A stretch of 27,157 nucleotides of DNA from VRUB01 sp046758085 (GTDB taxonomy: Bacteria > Pseudomonadota > Gammaproteobacteria > Acidiferrobacterales > SPGG2): assembly GCA_046758085.1 (NCBI GenBank), contig JBHHZP010000037.1, positions 1 through 27,157 of the forward strand, given 5' to 3'. The notes beneath the pieces are model-generated. The model ran no database searches, was not told the origin of the DNA, and was given only the letters and a program-made list of their open reading frames with translations. Below, one piece after another: positions 1 to 6,613 of this stretch. The translations under genes were made by a program, and so were the position numbers. The first letter of the stretch is position 1; each line of letters begins with the position of its first letter.

Positions 1-155
1 CCCTGCTAGGCGCCGCAGGGATGCGCCGCTCCATTGTTCAAACGCCTAAGTGTTTGAACAATGGAGCAACCCGCGAACATGTCCGCGGGGAAGCGAGTTG
101 AAAAAGACCATGGATGGCCTTTTTCAACATCCTGCGAGAGCATTTGCTCTATGTC
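1..155. repeat. cluster of strong DNA hairpins (REP/BIME-like)
   Basis: Several inverted repeats stand side by side. Positions 28-43 (GCTCCATTGTTCAAAC) pair perfectly with 52-67, a 16-bp stem with an 8-nt loop. Positions 97-106 (GTTGAAAAAG) pair with 119-128, and the inner bases 108-111 and 114-117 continue the stem after one mismatch. CCGCG at 71-75 pairs with CGCGG at 84-88. GGCGC at 9-13 pairs with GCGCC at 23-27 around a loop holding CAGGGAT. The same GCAGGGATGC hairpin tip occurs in the two long repeats at 2295-2526 and 16591-16819. The cluster is probably an intergenic repetitive element or the 3' end of a gene lying outside the window. No T-run follows the stems, so I do not call a terminator. 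Confidence 0.7.
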
Positions 156-463
156 GCCAAGCGGGCTTTGGAGGGACGCAAGCTTAGTCTTATTATTCGT
201 AGCGGTCTTGATCGAAAAGGCATAATGTCACGACAATCGCATCGTTGCCCTTATCCAACAGATCGCTCCGATCGCAAAGATATCACCCAGCCTTTCAACC
301 ACGGAATAAAGCATTACAAGGGATAAAGTGGGGCAGGCCTATTTCTCGTTCTTTTTCGTTAGTCTGTGCGCCGGGCACACCAGCGATTTGATGTGTTGAC
401 GGCGAGACCGGAAATAGGAGACCTTATGGGTCTGCGTTTGACAGCGCCTGCGACGACGAGCCC
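156..463. other. intergenic stretch without a recognisable gene
   Basis: I see no convincing coding region or RNA gene between the hairpin cluster and the GHKL ATPase start. The stretch is visibly AT-richer than its surroundings. An AGGAG (416-420) followed by ATG at 426 has ideal ribosome-binding spacing, but it opens a frame different from that of the ATPase gene. Confidence 0.5.
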
Positions 464-2275
464 ATGTCCAGGACAAGAAGCAAAACACGCAAGCCCCGCA
501 ACTCTGGTCGGCTTCGTATCGGTGATGACTGGAACGCCATTACCATCATCGCCTTGTCGCAGAACAACCCGCTCAAGGCGGTGGCCGAGTTCGTGGAAAA
601 CAGTATCGATGCCCACGCCCGGCGGATCACCATTACCCGCGGCCGGGAGCGCGGCGAACATTATCTGACGGTCACGGACGACGGTGATGGCATTCCGAGG
701 AACGACCAGGGCATGCCAAATTTCCGCTATGTGGCGACCCATATCTGTGATTCGATCAAACGTCGCCTCAAGGAAAACGGCGCCGAAGGGATTCAGGGCG
801 AGTTCGGCATCGGTTTATTGAGCTTCTGGACCGTGGGCGAGGAGCTTACGCTCACGTCTGCCGGTGATGACCGCAAGACCTACCAGATGCGCATGAAGAA
901 AGGTGATCCGAGCTACACCGTGAGCACCCGTCGAATCCTGTTTCCCGCGCACGGTACCGAGCTCAAGGTCAAGCCGCTGCTCCCGGGCATACGTCAGTTC
1001 AGCGGTGAGAAGATCCAGTGGTATCTGGCCTCGGAACTGCGCGACCGGATCCGACGCTCGGGCGTGGGCATCAAGGTGGTAGATCGACAGGCCCACAAAC
1101 AATACAACGTCCAACCCCGTGAGTTCAGTGGCAGGCTGCTCCATCAGCTGCCGATGCCGCGCAGCCCCTCAGGTGAGCTCTACCTCGAGCTGTACGTCGG
1201 GGAGCCCAAGCCCGAGAAGCGCGTCGGGCTCTACCGGTCGGGCACGCGGGTGCTGGAGAGTCTCACCGAGCTCGACACTTTCCAGCGCGGCCCGTGGACC
1301 GAGGGCTATCTCGAGGGCATCGTGGACGTACCGTTCCTGAACCTCACGCCCGGCACCCGCACGGGCGTCATCCGCGATTCCGCGTTCTCGGATTTTTGTG
1401 TGGCCATGGAGCCCATCACTGCGGCGCTGGAGAGGCTCATCGATGAGCAACGCAAGGCGGAGGAGGAACGTGCCAGCCGGCAGATGCTGCGCACTATCCA
1501 AAAGGCGTTCCGGGAAGCGCTGCTCGCGCTGCCGCCCGAAGAATACGACTGGTTTGATGTGCGACAGCGCGGGCCGGACGCGTTACGGCCCAAACGCGGT
1601 GCGGACGGCATGGCAATGACTGACGCGGTGACCGCAGACGGGCTGGCGGAACGCGAGCAGCAGCGCCAGAAGAAGTTCTTCGAATATGCCGGGCCGTTGT
1701 TCAGCGTGCGCATCTCGCCTGCCTCCTGCGTGGTGCCGGTGGGCGAATCGAAGACGCTTCACGCCATCCCGCGCGACCGCTCGCATAATCTGGTGGAGCA
1801 TAACCTGACGTTTCGCTGGAATATCATTGAGGGCGACGGCAGCCTGGAGAATGCTAATGACGAGATCCTCACCTTCGCTGCGCCCGACGAGCCCGGACTG
1901 ACGCGCATCCAGGTGACCGTTATCCAGGACGCCATCGTGTGTCAGGCTGAAGGCCTGGTGACGGTCACTGACTCGCTGCTGCCGGAATCGCGCGAGTCGT
2001 CAGCGGCTAAGCAGGGCCTGCCCGGCTACACCTTCAAACGGGCGCCCGGCGAGCTGTGGCGATCCAGGTACGATCTCGAGCAAAACGTGATCGTCGTGAA
2101 CAATGGCCACCGCGATTTCGTCTTTGCCTCGCGTGCGCGAGCGCTCAAGCTACGCTACATTGCGCGGCTGTTTGCCAAAGAGCTGGTGTGCAAGAACTTT
2201 CCCGGCTATGCACCGAGCGAGCTGCTGGAGCGCATGATCGAGCTCTCCCTCTACATGGAGGAGAATCTGAAATAG
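464..2275 (+). CDS. GHKL (HSP90/MutL/MORC-like) ATPase with Ig-like C-terminal region
   Basis: This 603-residue protein has the complete Bergerat ATP-binding fold motifs: the N-box (E42 to N46, in EFVENSIDA), the DxGxG box (D72-G76, in TDDGDGIP) and the glycine-rich lid (G112-x-x-G115-x-G117, in GEFGIGLLSF). A region of about residues 150-310 resembles the S5-type transducer that follows the ATPase in HSP90 and MutL. A charged helical segment follows at about 325-350, then an Ig-like beta domain at about 420-510 (VVPVGESKTLHAIP onward). The C-terminal tail, HRDFVFASRARALKLRYIARLF, is helical. The role is unknown. Prokaryotic MORC-like GHKL ATPases of similar layout are known near restriction systems, but no nuclease or methylase is adjacent here. 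The ATG at 464 has only a weak ribosome site. No signal peptide is seen, so it is presumably cytoplasmic. Confidence 0.8.
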   Translation: MSRTRSKTRKPRNSGRLRIGDDWNAITIIALSQNNPLKAVAEFVENSIDAHARRITITRGRERGEHYLTVTDDGDGIPRNDQGMPNFRYVATHICDSIKRRLKENGAEGIQGEFGIGLLSFWTVGEELTLTSAGDDRKTYQMRMKKGDPSYTVSTRRILFPAHGTELKVKPLLPGIRQFSGEKIQWYLASELRDRIRRSGVGIKVVDRQAHKQYNVQPREFSGRLLHQLPMPRSPSGELYLELYVGEPKPEKRVGLYRSGTRVLESLTELDTFQRGPWTEGYLEGIVDVPFLNLTPGTRTGVIRDSAFSDFCVAMEPITAALERLIDEQRKAEEERASRQMLRTIQKAFREALLALPPEEYDWFDVRQRGPDALRPKRGADGMAMTDAVTADGLAEREQQRQKKFFEYAGPLFSVRISPASCVVPVGESKTLHAIPRDRSHNLVEHNLTFRWNIIEGDGSLENANDEILTFAAPDEPGLTRIQVTVIQDAIVCQAEGLVTVTDSLLPESRESSAAKQGLPGYTFKRAPGELWRSRYDLEQNVIVVNNGHRDFVFASRARALKLRYIARLFAKELVCKNFPGYAPSELLERMIELSLYMEENLK

Positions 2276-2294
2276 AGAAGAGTGGTGGAAAAAG

Positions 2295-2526
2295 GGGTAC
2301 CCGGCATTGTTTTCCCACAAGTCCCGGCTTGAAATGCTGAAACTCGCCAGGACAAAGATGCGTTAGGAATGGGCTGTACTCGGGAGACATGGATCGCCCC
2401 TTTGTTTCCGAGACCGTTGCCAGCAGGGATGCTGGCGCCGAGCCTACAGGGAAGTATTTACGGCGTGTCTTGGAAACAAAGGGGCGATCCATATATTGGG
2501 CGGTTGTGGGACAGCTGCGGGTACCC
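2295..2526. repeat. long imperfect palindromic repeat, copy 1
   Basis: Both ends carry GGGTACCC (2295-2302 and 2519-2526). Each is followed by CGGCATTG, giving a 15-bp direct repeat GGGTACCCGGCATTG. Inside, CCCACAA pairs with TTGTGGG. Further in, GGATCGCCCCTTTGTTTCC (from about 2392) pairs perfectly over 19 bp with its reverse complement ending at about 2490, and the centre is a hairpin of GCCAGC and GCTGGC around AGGGAT. The element closely resembles 16591-16819 over its length. It has no open frame worth calling and sits between convergent genes. It could be a MITE-like non-autonomous element or a structured intergenic repeat. Confidence 0.85.
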
Positions 2527-2558
2527 GGCATTGCTGTTCGACAAAATTCGGCGTGGCC

Positions 2559-3140
2559 TCATCGCAAGAAAGAGTACCCGATGAGAAAGAAATTGGAGTC
2601 GATGCTTTTGTTATCGTCCTTTAGACCGGCGTTGGAAAGGTGGTGATAGCGGTATGAGAACTTCAGGAATCGGTCGTGGCCTATTGCGTATCGAATACCA
2701 ATCCCCGCTTGCGGGGTAAAGCCGAAATCCGACCCGAAGCCCTCCGGGTCCAGGTCCGTAAACACAATCCCTATTCCCATTTCGGCATAGGGGGTTAGTT
2801 TCTTACGAGTCTTGAAGTTGTACACAAACAAGGGCGTTATCCCGACCGCGCTGCGGTCCACGCTTTCTTGTTTCGCGTGACTAAAGAAACCTTCCACCGC
2901 GTACCCTAGGCTTACGCCACTAGCTCGCTTCTTAAAGACCTTTCCCCAGGAGGCAAGGAAGGGCACGAACTTGACATCCTCTTGCACATTGCCGCCTCTA
3001 AGGCTGGTCCCGAAGTTGTCTCCATAGCCCACGCTAAACGACCATTCTGTTACACCTTTTGCAAATGGATCCGCCGCAAGGGCAAGTGTCGCCCATGATA
3101 TGCCCGTGAGTAATCCTAATGTCAGGGCGACCTTACTCAT
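2559..3140 (-). CDS. pagL: PagL-like lipid A 3-O-deacylase (outer membrane beta-barrel)
   Basis: PagL removes the ester-linked acyl chain at position 3 of lipid A at the outer membrane. This 193-residue protein has a signal peptide ending near LALAAD (residues 18-24) and alternating barrel strands. It also has the family signature near the C-terminus, FSYRYHHLSNAGL, with the catalytic pair H167 and S169. In the Pseudomonas aeruginosa enzyme the third triad member is a glutamate 12 residues after the serine; here the equivalent position is D181. The protein ends in YSFLR, an aromatic barrel ending suited to outer membrane assembly, although the terminal residue is Arg. The gene diverges from the dehalogenase gene, and its 3' end lies next to repeat copy 1. 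The upstream ribosome site is weak. Confidence 0.8.
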   Translation of the reverse strand: MSKVALTLGLLTGISWATLALAADPFAKGVTEWSFSVGYGDNFGTSLRGGNVQEDVKFVPFLASWGKVFKKRASGVSLGYAVEGFFSHAKQESVDRSAVGITPLFVYNFKTRKKLTPYAEMGIGIVFTDLDPEGFGSDFGFTPQAGIGIRYAIGHDRFLKFSYRYHHLSNAGLKDDNKSIDSNFFLIGYSFLR

Positions 3141-3160
3141 TGCCGGGCAGCAGTAACATG

Positions 3161-3188
3161 TTGTACCTCAATGCAGGCATAATATAAC
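3161..3188 (+). promoter_or_regulatory. possible promoter for the dehalogenase gene
   Basis: TTGTAC (3161-3166) and TATAAC (3183-3188) are separated by 16 bp in the divergent spacer between pagL and the dehalogenase gene. The match to a sigma-70 consensus is fair only. Confidence 0.35.
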
Positions 3189-3223
3189 AACGCGCTGCGT
3201 CCGCGCGGGGAGGCTCGAAGCGG

Positions 3224-4105
3224 GTGTTTAAAGACTTTCAGGAACATCGTATTTCGACCGGGCACGCCGAGATCCACCTGCTCACGGGCGGAACGGGCCC
3301 GCCGCTGTTATTGCTGCACGGTTATCCGCAAAACCACGTCGCCTGGCACGCGGTGACGCCGCGGCTGCGCGATCACTTCTCGCTCGTGATTCCTGACCTT
3401 CGCGGCTACGGCGACAGCAAGGGACCACCGCCCGATACAGATCATTTTAACTATTCGAAGCGTGCCATGGCGCAAGATATGGTGGTGCTGATGGAAGCGC
3501 TCGGCCACGAGCGCTTTATGCTGGCGGGGCATGACCGTGGTGGCCGGGTCGGCTATCGACTCGCGCTTGACCACCCGGGGCGCGTGTCACACTTCGCCGC
3601 CATCGACATCATCCCGACGCTGGCGGCGGCCGAATCCATGAACCAGGACACGGCATTGAGCACTTACCACTGGTTGTTCCTGGCACAGCCTGCGCCGATG
3701 CCGGAGCGGCTCATCGGCCATGATCCGGAGTTCTATCTGCGCCACCTATTAGACCGGTGGGCGGGTAACAGAGCGGCGCTCGATCCCAAGGCCGTCGCCG
3801 AGTATATCCGCCATTTCCGCAAGTCCTCCGTGATCGAGGCGACCTGCGAGGATTACCGGGCGGGCATGGGCATCGATCTGGATCACGACGGCGCCGACCG
3901 TGATGCCGGCCGGCGCATCGGTTGCCCGACGCTGATTCTCTGGGGGCGACGCTATCTTGTTTCCAAGGCGCAGTCGCCGCTCGAGGTGTGGCGCAGCTGG
4001 GCCGATGACGTGTTTGAAATTGCCCTCGACTGCGGGCACTTCGTGATGGAGGAGCAGCCCGAGAATTGCGCGGCGGCGCTGCATGATTTTTTCAGTGCGG
4101 CGTGA
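3224..4105 (+). CDS. fluoroacetate/haloacetate dehalogenase-like alpha/beta hydrolase
   Basis: Family members hydrolyse the carbon-halogen bond of haloacetates through an aspartyl ester. The 293-residue protein matches the characterised Rhodopseudomonas fluoroacetate dehalogenase at each position I can align by motif: nucleophile D104 in AGHDRGGRVGYR, carboxylate-binding R105 and R108, relay acid D128 (IDIIPT), halide-binding H149-W150 (TYHWLF) and Y211, and catalytic H272 (DCGHFV). The oxyanion region HGYPQNHVAWH is present at residues 32-42. The start is GTG, with GGGGAGG (3207-3213) about 10 bases upstream. No signal peptide is seen, so it is cytoplasmic. It appears monocistronic. Sequence alone does not show whether it truly defluorinates or acts on chloroacetate or another ester. 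Confidence 0.85.
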   Translation: MFKDFQEHRISTGHAEIHLLTGGTGPPLLLLHGYPQNHVAWHAVTPRLRDHFSLVIPDLRGYGDSKGPPPDTDHFNYSKRAMAQDMVVLMEALGHERFMLAGHDRGGRVGYRLALDHPGRVSHFAAIDIIPTLAAAESMNQDTALSTYHWLFLAQPAPMPERLIGHDPEFYLRHLLDRWAGNRAALDPKAVAEYIRHFRKSSVIEATCEDYRAGMGIDLDHDGADRDAGRRIGCPTLILWGRRYLVSKAQSPLEVWRSWADDVFEIALDCGHFVMEEQPENCAAALHDFFSAA

Positions 4106-4252
4106 CGGGCTCAGCAGCCAGCTACGTGTTGGCAGAGTTGGGCTCGTGCGGGGCCTGAAACATCGGCAAAGCGGTCGCCCGGCGGCGCCGCCAAACTGTA
4201 TGGAGGCCGGATTCGGGGCGGCTTTAATCACACTCAAACCGTGGAGGTTAAG

Positions 4253-4813
4253 ATGGTGACACTTGGTTCACTCTGGCTTGCAATCGGGTTATCCGCTGTC
4301 CTCGTGTGGATCGCGAGCGCATTGATCTGGACGGTGCTTCCGCACCACAAGTCGGATTTCAAAGGATTACCGGACGAAGCGACAGCACGCGGAGCGCTCA
4401 CGCCGCAGAAGCTTGCACCAGGTCAGTACGATATACCGCACTTGGCGTCGCGGGACGAAATGAACCAGCCTGACGGCCGCAAGAAATTTGAAGAAGGCCC
4501 AGTTGCCTTCATTACGATTCTTCCCACCGGTGTCCCGGCCATGCGGACGAATATGGTGCTGTCGTTTGTTTATTACCTCCTTGTCGGGTTCGTAATCGCA
4601 TACATCGCGAGCCGTACGCTGGCGCCGGGCGCGGAGTATCTCACCGTTTTCCGCGTGACCAGCACCGTTGCGTGGCTGGCGTACGCAGCGGCGTTGGTCC
4701 CAGACGCCGCGTGGTTCGGCCGCCCGTGGTCCGCCGTCGGCAAGCAGACGGTCGATGCGCTCGTCTACGCCCTGCTGACGGGAGGCGTGTTCGGCTGGCT
4801 GTGGCCGAGTTAG
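4253..4813 (+). CDS. conserved membrane protein of unknown function
   Basis: This is a protein of about 186 residues that I do not recognise at family level. It has one N-terminal membrane helix (SLWLAIGLSAVLVWIASALIW). A soluble stretch of about 80 residues follows, including HHKSDFKGLPDEATARGAL and a conserved-looking FITILPTGVPAMR. About three more membrane helices follow (VLSFVYYLLVGFVIAYIA, then two after residue 135). The ATG at 4253 is preferred because GGAGG at 4243-4247 lies five bases upstream; an in-frame GTG at 4241 overlaps that site. The gene lies just before marR but is separated from it by the marR promoter, so it is probably not part of the efflux unit. Confidence 0.7.
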   Translation: MVTLGSLWLAIGLSAVLVWIASALIWTVLPHHKSDFKGLPDEATARGALTPQKLAPGQYDIPHLASRDEMNQPDGRKKFEEGPVAFITILPTGVPAMRTNMVLSFVYYLLVGFVIAYIASRTLAPGAEYLTVFRVTSTVAWLAYAAALVPDAAWFGRPWSAVGKQTVDALVYALLTGGVFGWLWPS

Positions 4814-4866
4814 GCAGCCAAAAAAGCGCCTGTCGGGAGAAGTAGTGGAATCAGGCGCGATGAGGG

Positions 4867-4898
4867 TTGACAGCTATGTATTATTAGTGTATATACAC
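4867..4898 (+). promoter_or_regulatory. marR promoter with overlapping palindromic operator
   Basis: TTGACA (4867-4872) and TATATA (4890-4895) are spaced 17 bp apart. The perfect palindrome GTGTATATACAC (4887-4898) covers the -10 box. The ATG at 4904 lies only eight bases after the -10 box, so the transcript is probably leaderless or nearly so. The same palindrome recurs at 5382-5393. Occupation by the MarR product would block RNA polymerase. Confidence 0.75.
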
Positions 4899-4903
4899 AT
4901 AAT

Positions 4904-5353
4904 ATGAACGAGCGAATTAACAAACAAAACCTGGCGCCGGCCGCAGACTGTGCGTGTTTTAACATCAGAAAGGCATCTCGCGTAATCACGCAGCATTTTG
5001 ATGAAGTCATGCAGCCCAGCGGTCTGCGGGGTACGCAATTCAGCATACTGGCAATTGTCGCCCGACGGGGCGCGCCCACCATGTCCGAGCTCGCCGCGAA
5101 CCTGGTCATGGATCGTACAACGCTGACGCGGAACTTGAAGCCGCTGGAAGAGCAGGGACTGATAAAAAATGCGCCGGGTGTTGACCGGCGCACGCGCTCA
5201 ATAAGCTTGACGTCGAAAGGATCTAAGACACTGGCCAAAGCACTACCTTACTGGAAAAAAGCGCAGTCAAGCGTCATTCGGTACCTCGGCGGCCCGCGTT
5301 TCGTGCGTATCTTAGAGGACCTTCGCTTCATCGAGAAAATGCCGACACGCTGA
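4904..5353 (+). CDS. MarR-family transcriptional repressor
   Basis: This 149-residue protein has the MarR arrangement: an N-terminal dimerisation helix beginning ACFNIRKASRVITQHFDEVM (from residue 17), a winged helix with recognition region MSELAANLVMDRTTLTRNLKPLEEQGLI (about 60-87), and a wing with DRRTRSISLTSKG (about 94-106). Two cysteines, C16 and C18, precede the first long helix, as in other family members. It presumably binds GTGTATATACAC in front of its own gene and in front of the adaptor gene, and releases DNA when a pump substrate binds. The ATG at 4904 lacks a Shine-Dalgarno sequence but fits the family's N-terminus. The adaptor and pump genes follow on the same strand. Confidence 0.9.
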   Translation: MNERINKQNLAPAADCACFNIRKASRVITQHFDEVMQPSGLRGTQFSILAIVARRGAPTMSELAANLVMDRTTLTRNLKPLEEQGLIKNAPGVDRRTRSISLTSKGSKTLAKALPYWKKAQSSVIRYLGGPRFVRILEDLRFIEKMPTR

Positions 5354-5358
5354 CCTGG

Positions 5359-5393
5359 TTGACGATTTTTGGTGTATTAGGGTGTATATACAC
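5359..5393 (+). promoter_or_regulatory. efflux operon promoter with second MarR operator
   Basis: TTGACG (5359-5364) lies upstream of the perfect palindrome GTGTATATACAC (5382-5393). The palindrome is identical to the one in front of marR and has similar flanks (TTAG before it, CATA after it). The -10 box must overlap the palindrome, though the spacing is less ideal here (18-20 bp depending on the hexamer chosen). The adaptor ATG at 5396 starts three bases after the palindrome. Confidence 0.7.
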
Positions 5394-5395
5394 AT

Positions 5396-6613
5396 ATGGG
5401 ATACGTAATCATGAACGCCAATCTTTCCAAGACCTTTTTCAATAAAAAGTTTGCTAGTGCGGCAGCCTCATTGACGGCGGCGGCGGTCATAATCGAACTG
5501 GGAATGGACGGGGCAATGGCGCTCATAAGCTCCTCGAAGAAACCTAGCGAGCAAATAGTCGTTCGCATGTTGCCGGTAGCGGCGATCGCTGCGACAAAGG
5601 ATGCCGCCTACTCTGTATCCCGCAGCTACTCTGGGCGTATCGTCGCGAGGCGAACGAGCGACGTGGGGTTCGAGCTTGACGGCCTTGTCAGGAAGATCCT
5701 GGTCGATGACGGTGATCGCGTCCCGGCCGGGGCCGTGATCGCTCGTCTCGATACCGAGCAGCTTGCGGCGCAGCGCGAGCAATTAGTTGCACGGCTGGAA
5801 GTGGCACAAGCTAGGCTTGCCTTGGCCAAGTTGAACCTTGCTCGGGCCGCGGATCTGTATGCGTCGAAGAACACGTCGAAGCAGCTATATGACGAAAGAC
5901 GCTTCCAAGTAGCGGCTTTGAAGGCGCAGACCAAATCAATTAAAGCTGCGTTGAAGGCGATTGACGTCAAAATCGGCAAGTCCCTGTTGCGGGCACCGTT
6001 TACTGCCATCGTAGCGAAGCGCTACATCGACGAGGGCGTAGTTCTCACGGCGGGGCAGCCCGTGGTCAGGCTGTTGGAAAGCGGTCGTCTGGAAGCGCGC
6101 ATCGGGCTGCCCGCCTCCTTGGCCCGTCGCGTACCCATGGGCGGCTCGCAGGTGTTGGAGGTAAATGGGGTGACGTATAAGGGCGTGGTGAAGGCCGTTA
6201 TACCCGAGGTCGATCGGAGCACGAGGACGGTCACGGTGATCTTGGCCATGCCCAACGGTCCTGAGGTACCGTCAGGAGAGATGGTGCAGCTTCGCCTGGT
6301 CGAGACTTTCGACAGCGAAGGCTACTGGCTGCCGACGACTGCCTTAACGGAAGGCATGCGCGGCCTCTGGACTGTTTTTGTGCTTAATAGCACTCAAGAA
6401 ACCGAAGAAGATGGGATATTTGAGGTCACCCGCCGCGATGTAGAGGTGCTTCATACTGAATCGTCGCGCGTCTTCGTGCGCGGCACGCTGCAAAACGGTG
6501 ATCTCGTGGTTAATGCGGGTACGCACCGCCTCGTGCCGGGCCAGTTAGTCAAGCTCGCTCGAAATCCTAACCCGACTGTGGCCCTCGTTTCTGACCCGAG
6601 GGCGGGTCGATGA
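5396..6613 (+). CDS. RND efflux periplasmic adaptor (HlyD/AcrA-type membrane fusion protein)
   Basis: The adaptor bridges the inner membrane RND pump to an outer membrane channel. The 405-residue protein has a weakly hydrophobic N-terminal export/anchor segment (about 18-45, no lipobox cysteine). The first half of the lipoyl-like domain is at about 85-120 (GFELDGLVRKILVDDGDRVP). An alpha-helical hairpin rich in Ala, Gln and Leu spans about 121-195. The second lipoyl half (LLRAPFTAIVAKRYIDEG) and the beta-barrel and membrane-proximal domains follow to the end. The ATG at 5396 gives a nearly leaderless message; the ATG at 5411 (MNANLSK) is an alternative start. The stop overlaps the pump start by ATGA, so the two are translationally coupled. 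No TolC-type gene is adjacent, so an outer membrane partner is probably encoded elsewhere. Confidence 0.9.
   Translation: MGYVIMNANLSKTFFNKKFASAAASLTAAAVIIELGMDGAMALISSSKKPSEQIVVRMLPVAAIAATKDAAYSVSRSYSGRIVARRTSDVGFELDGLVRKILVDDGDRVPAGAVIARLDTEQLAAQREQLVARLEVAQARLALAKLNLARAADLYASKNTSKQLYDERRFQVAALKAQTKSIKAALKAIDVKIGKSLLRAPFTAIVAKRYIDEGVVLTAGQPVVRLLESGRLEARIGLPASLARRVPMGGSQVLEVNGVTYKGVVKAVIPEVDRSTRTVTVILAMPNGPEVPSGEMVQLRLVETFDSEGYWLPTTALTEGMRGLWTVFVLNSTQETEEDGIFEVTRRDVEVLHTESSRVFVRGTLQNGDLVVNAGTHRLVPGQLVKLARNPNPTVALVSDPRAGR

Noticed and set aside
114..326. 70-codon open frame downstream of the hairpin cluster
   Set aside because: It begins inside a hairpin stem, has no family resemblance and no ribosome site.
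2145..2531. Open frame on the minus strand through repeat copy 1, with a similar peptide encoded from copy 2 (16515-17060, minus)
   Set aside because: The peptides resemble each other only because the DNA repeats do; the palindromic structure explains it and there are no coding signals.
4820..4858. Inverted repeat GCGCCTG/CAGGCGC followed, on the minus strand, by six T residues, resembling an intrinsic terminator
   Set aside because: The loop is 19 nt and no minus-strand gene ends here; all neighbouring genes run on the plus strand, so I do not call it.
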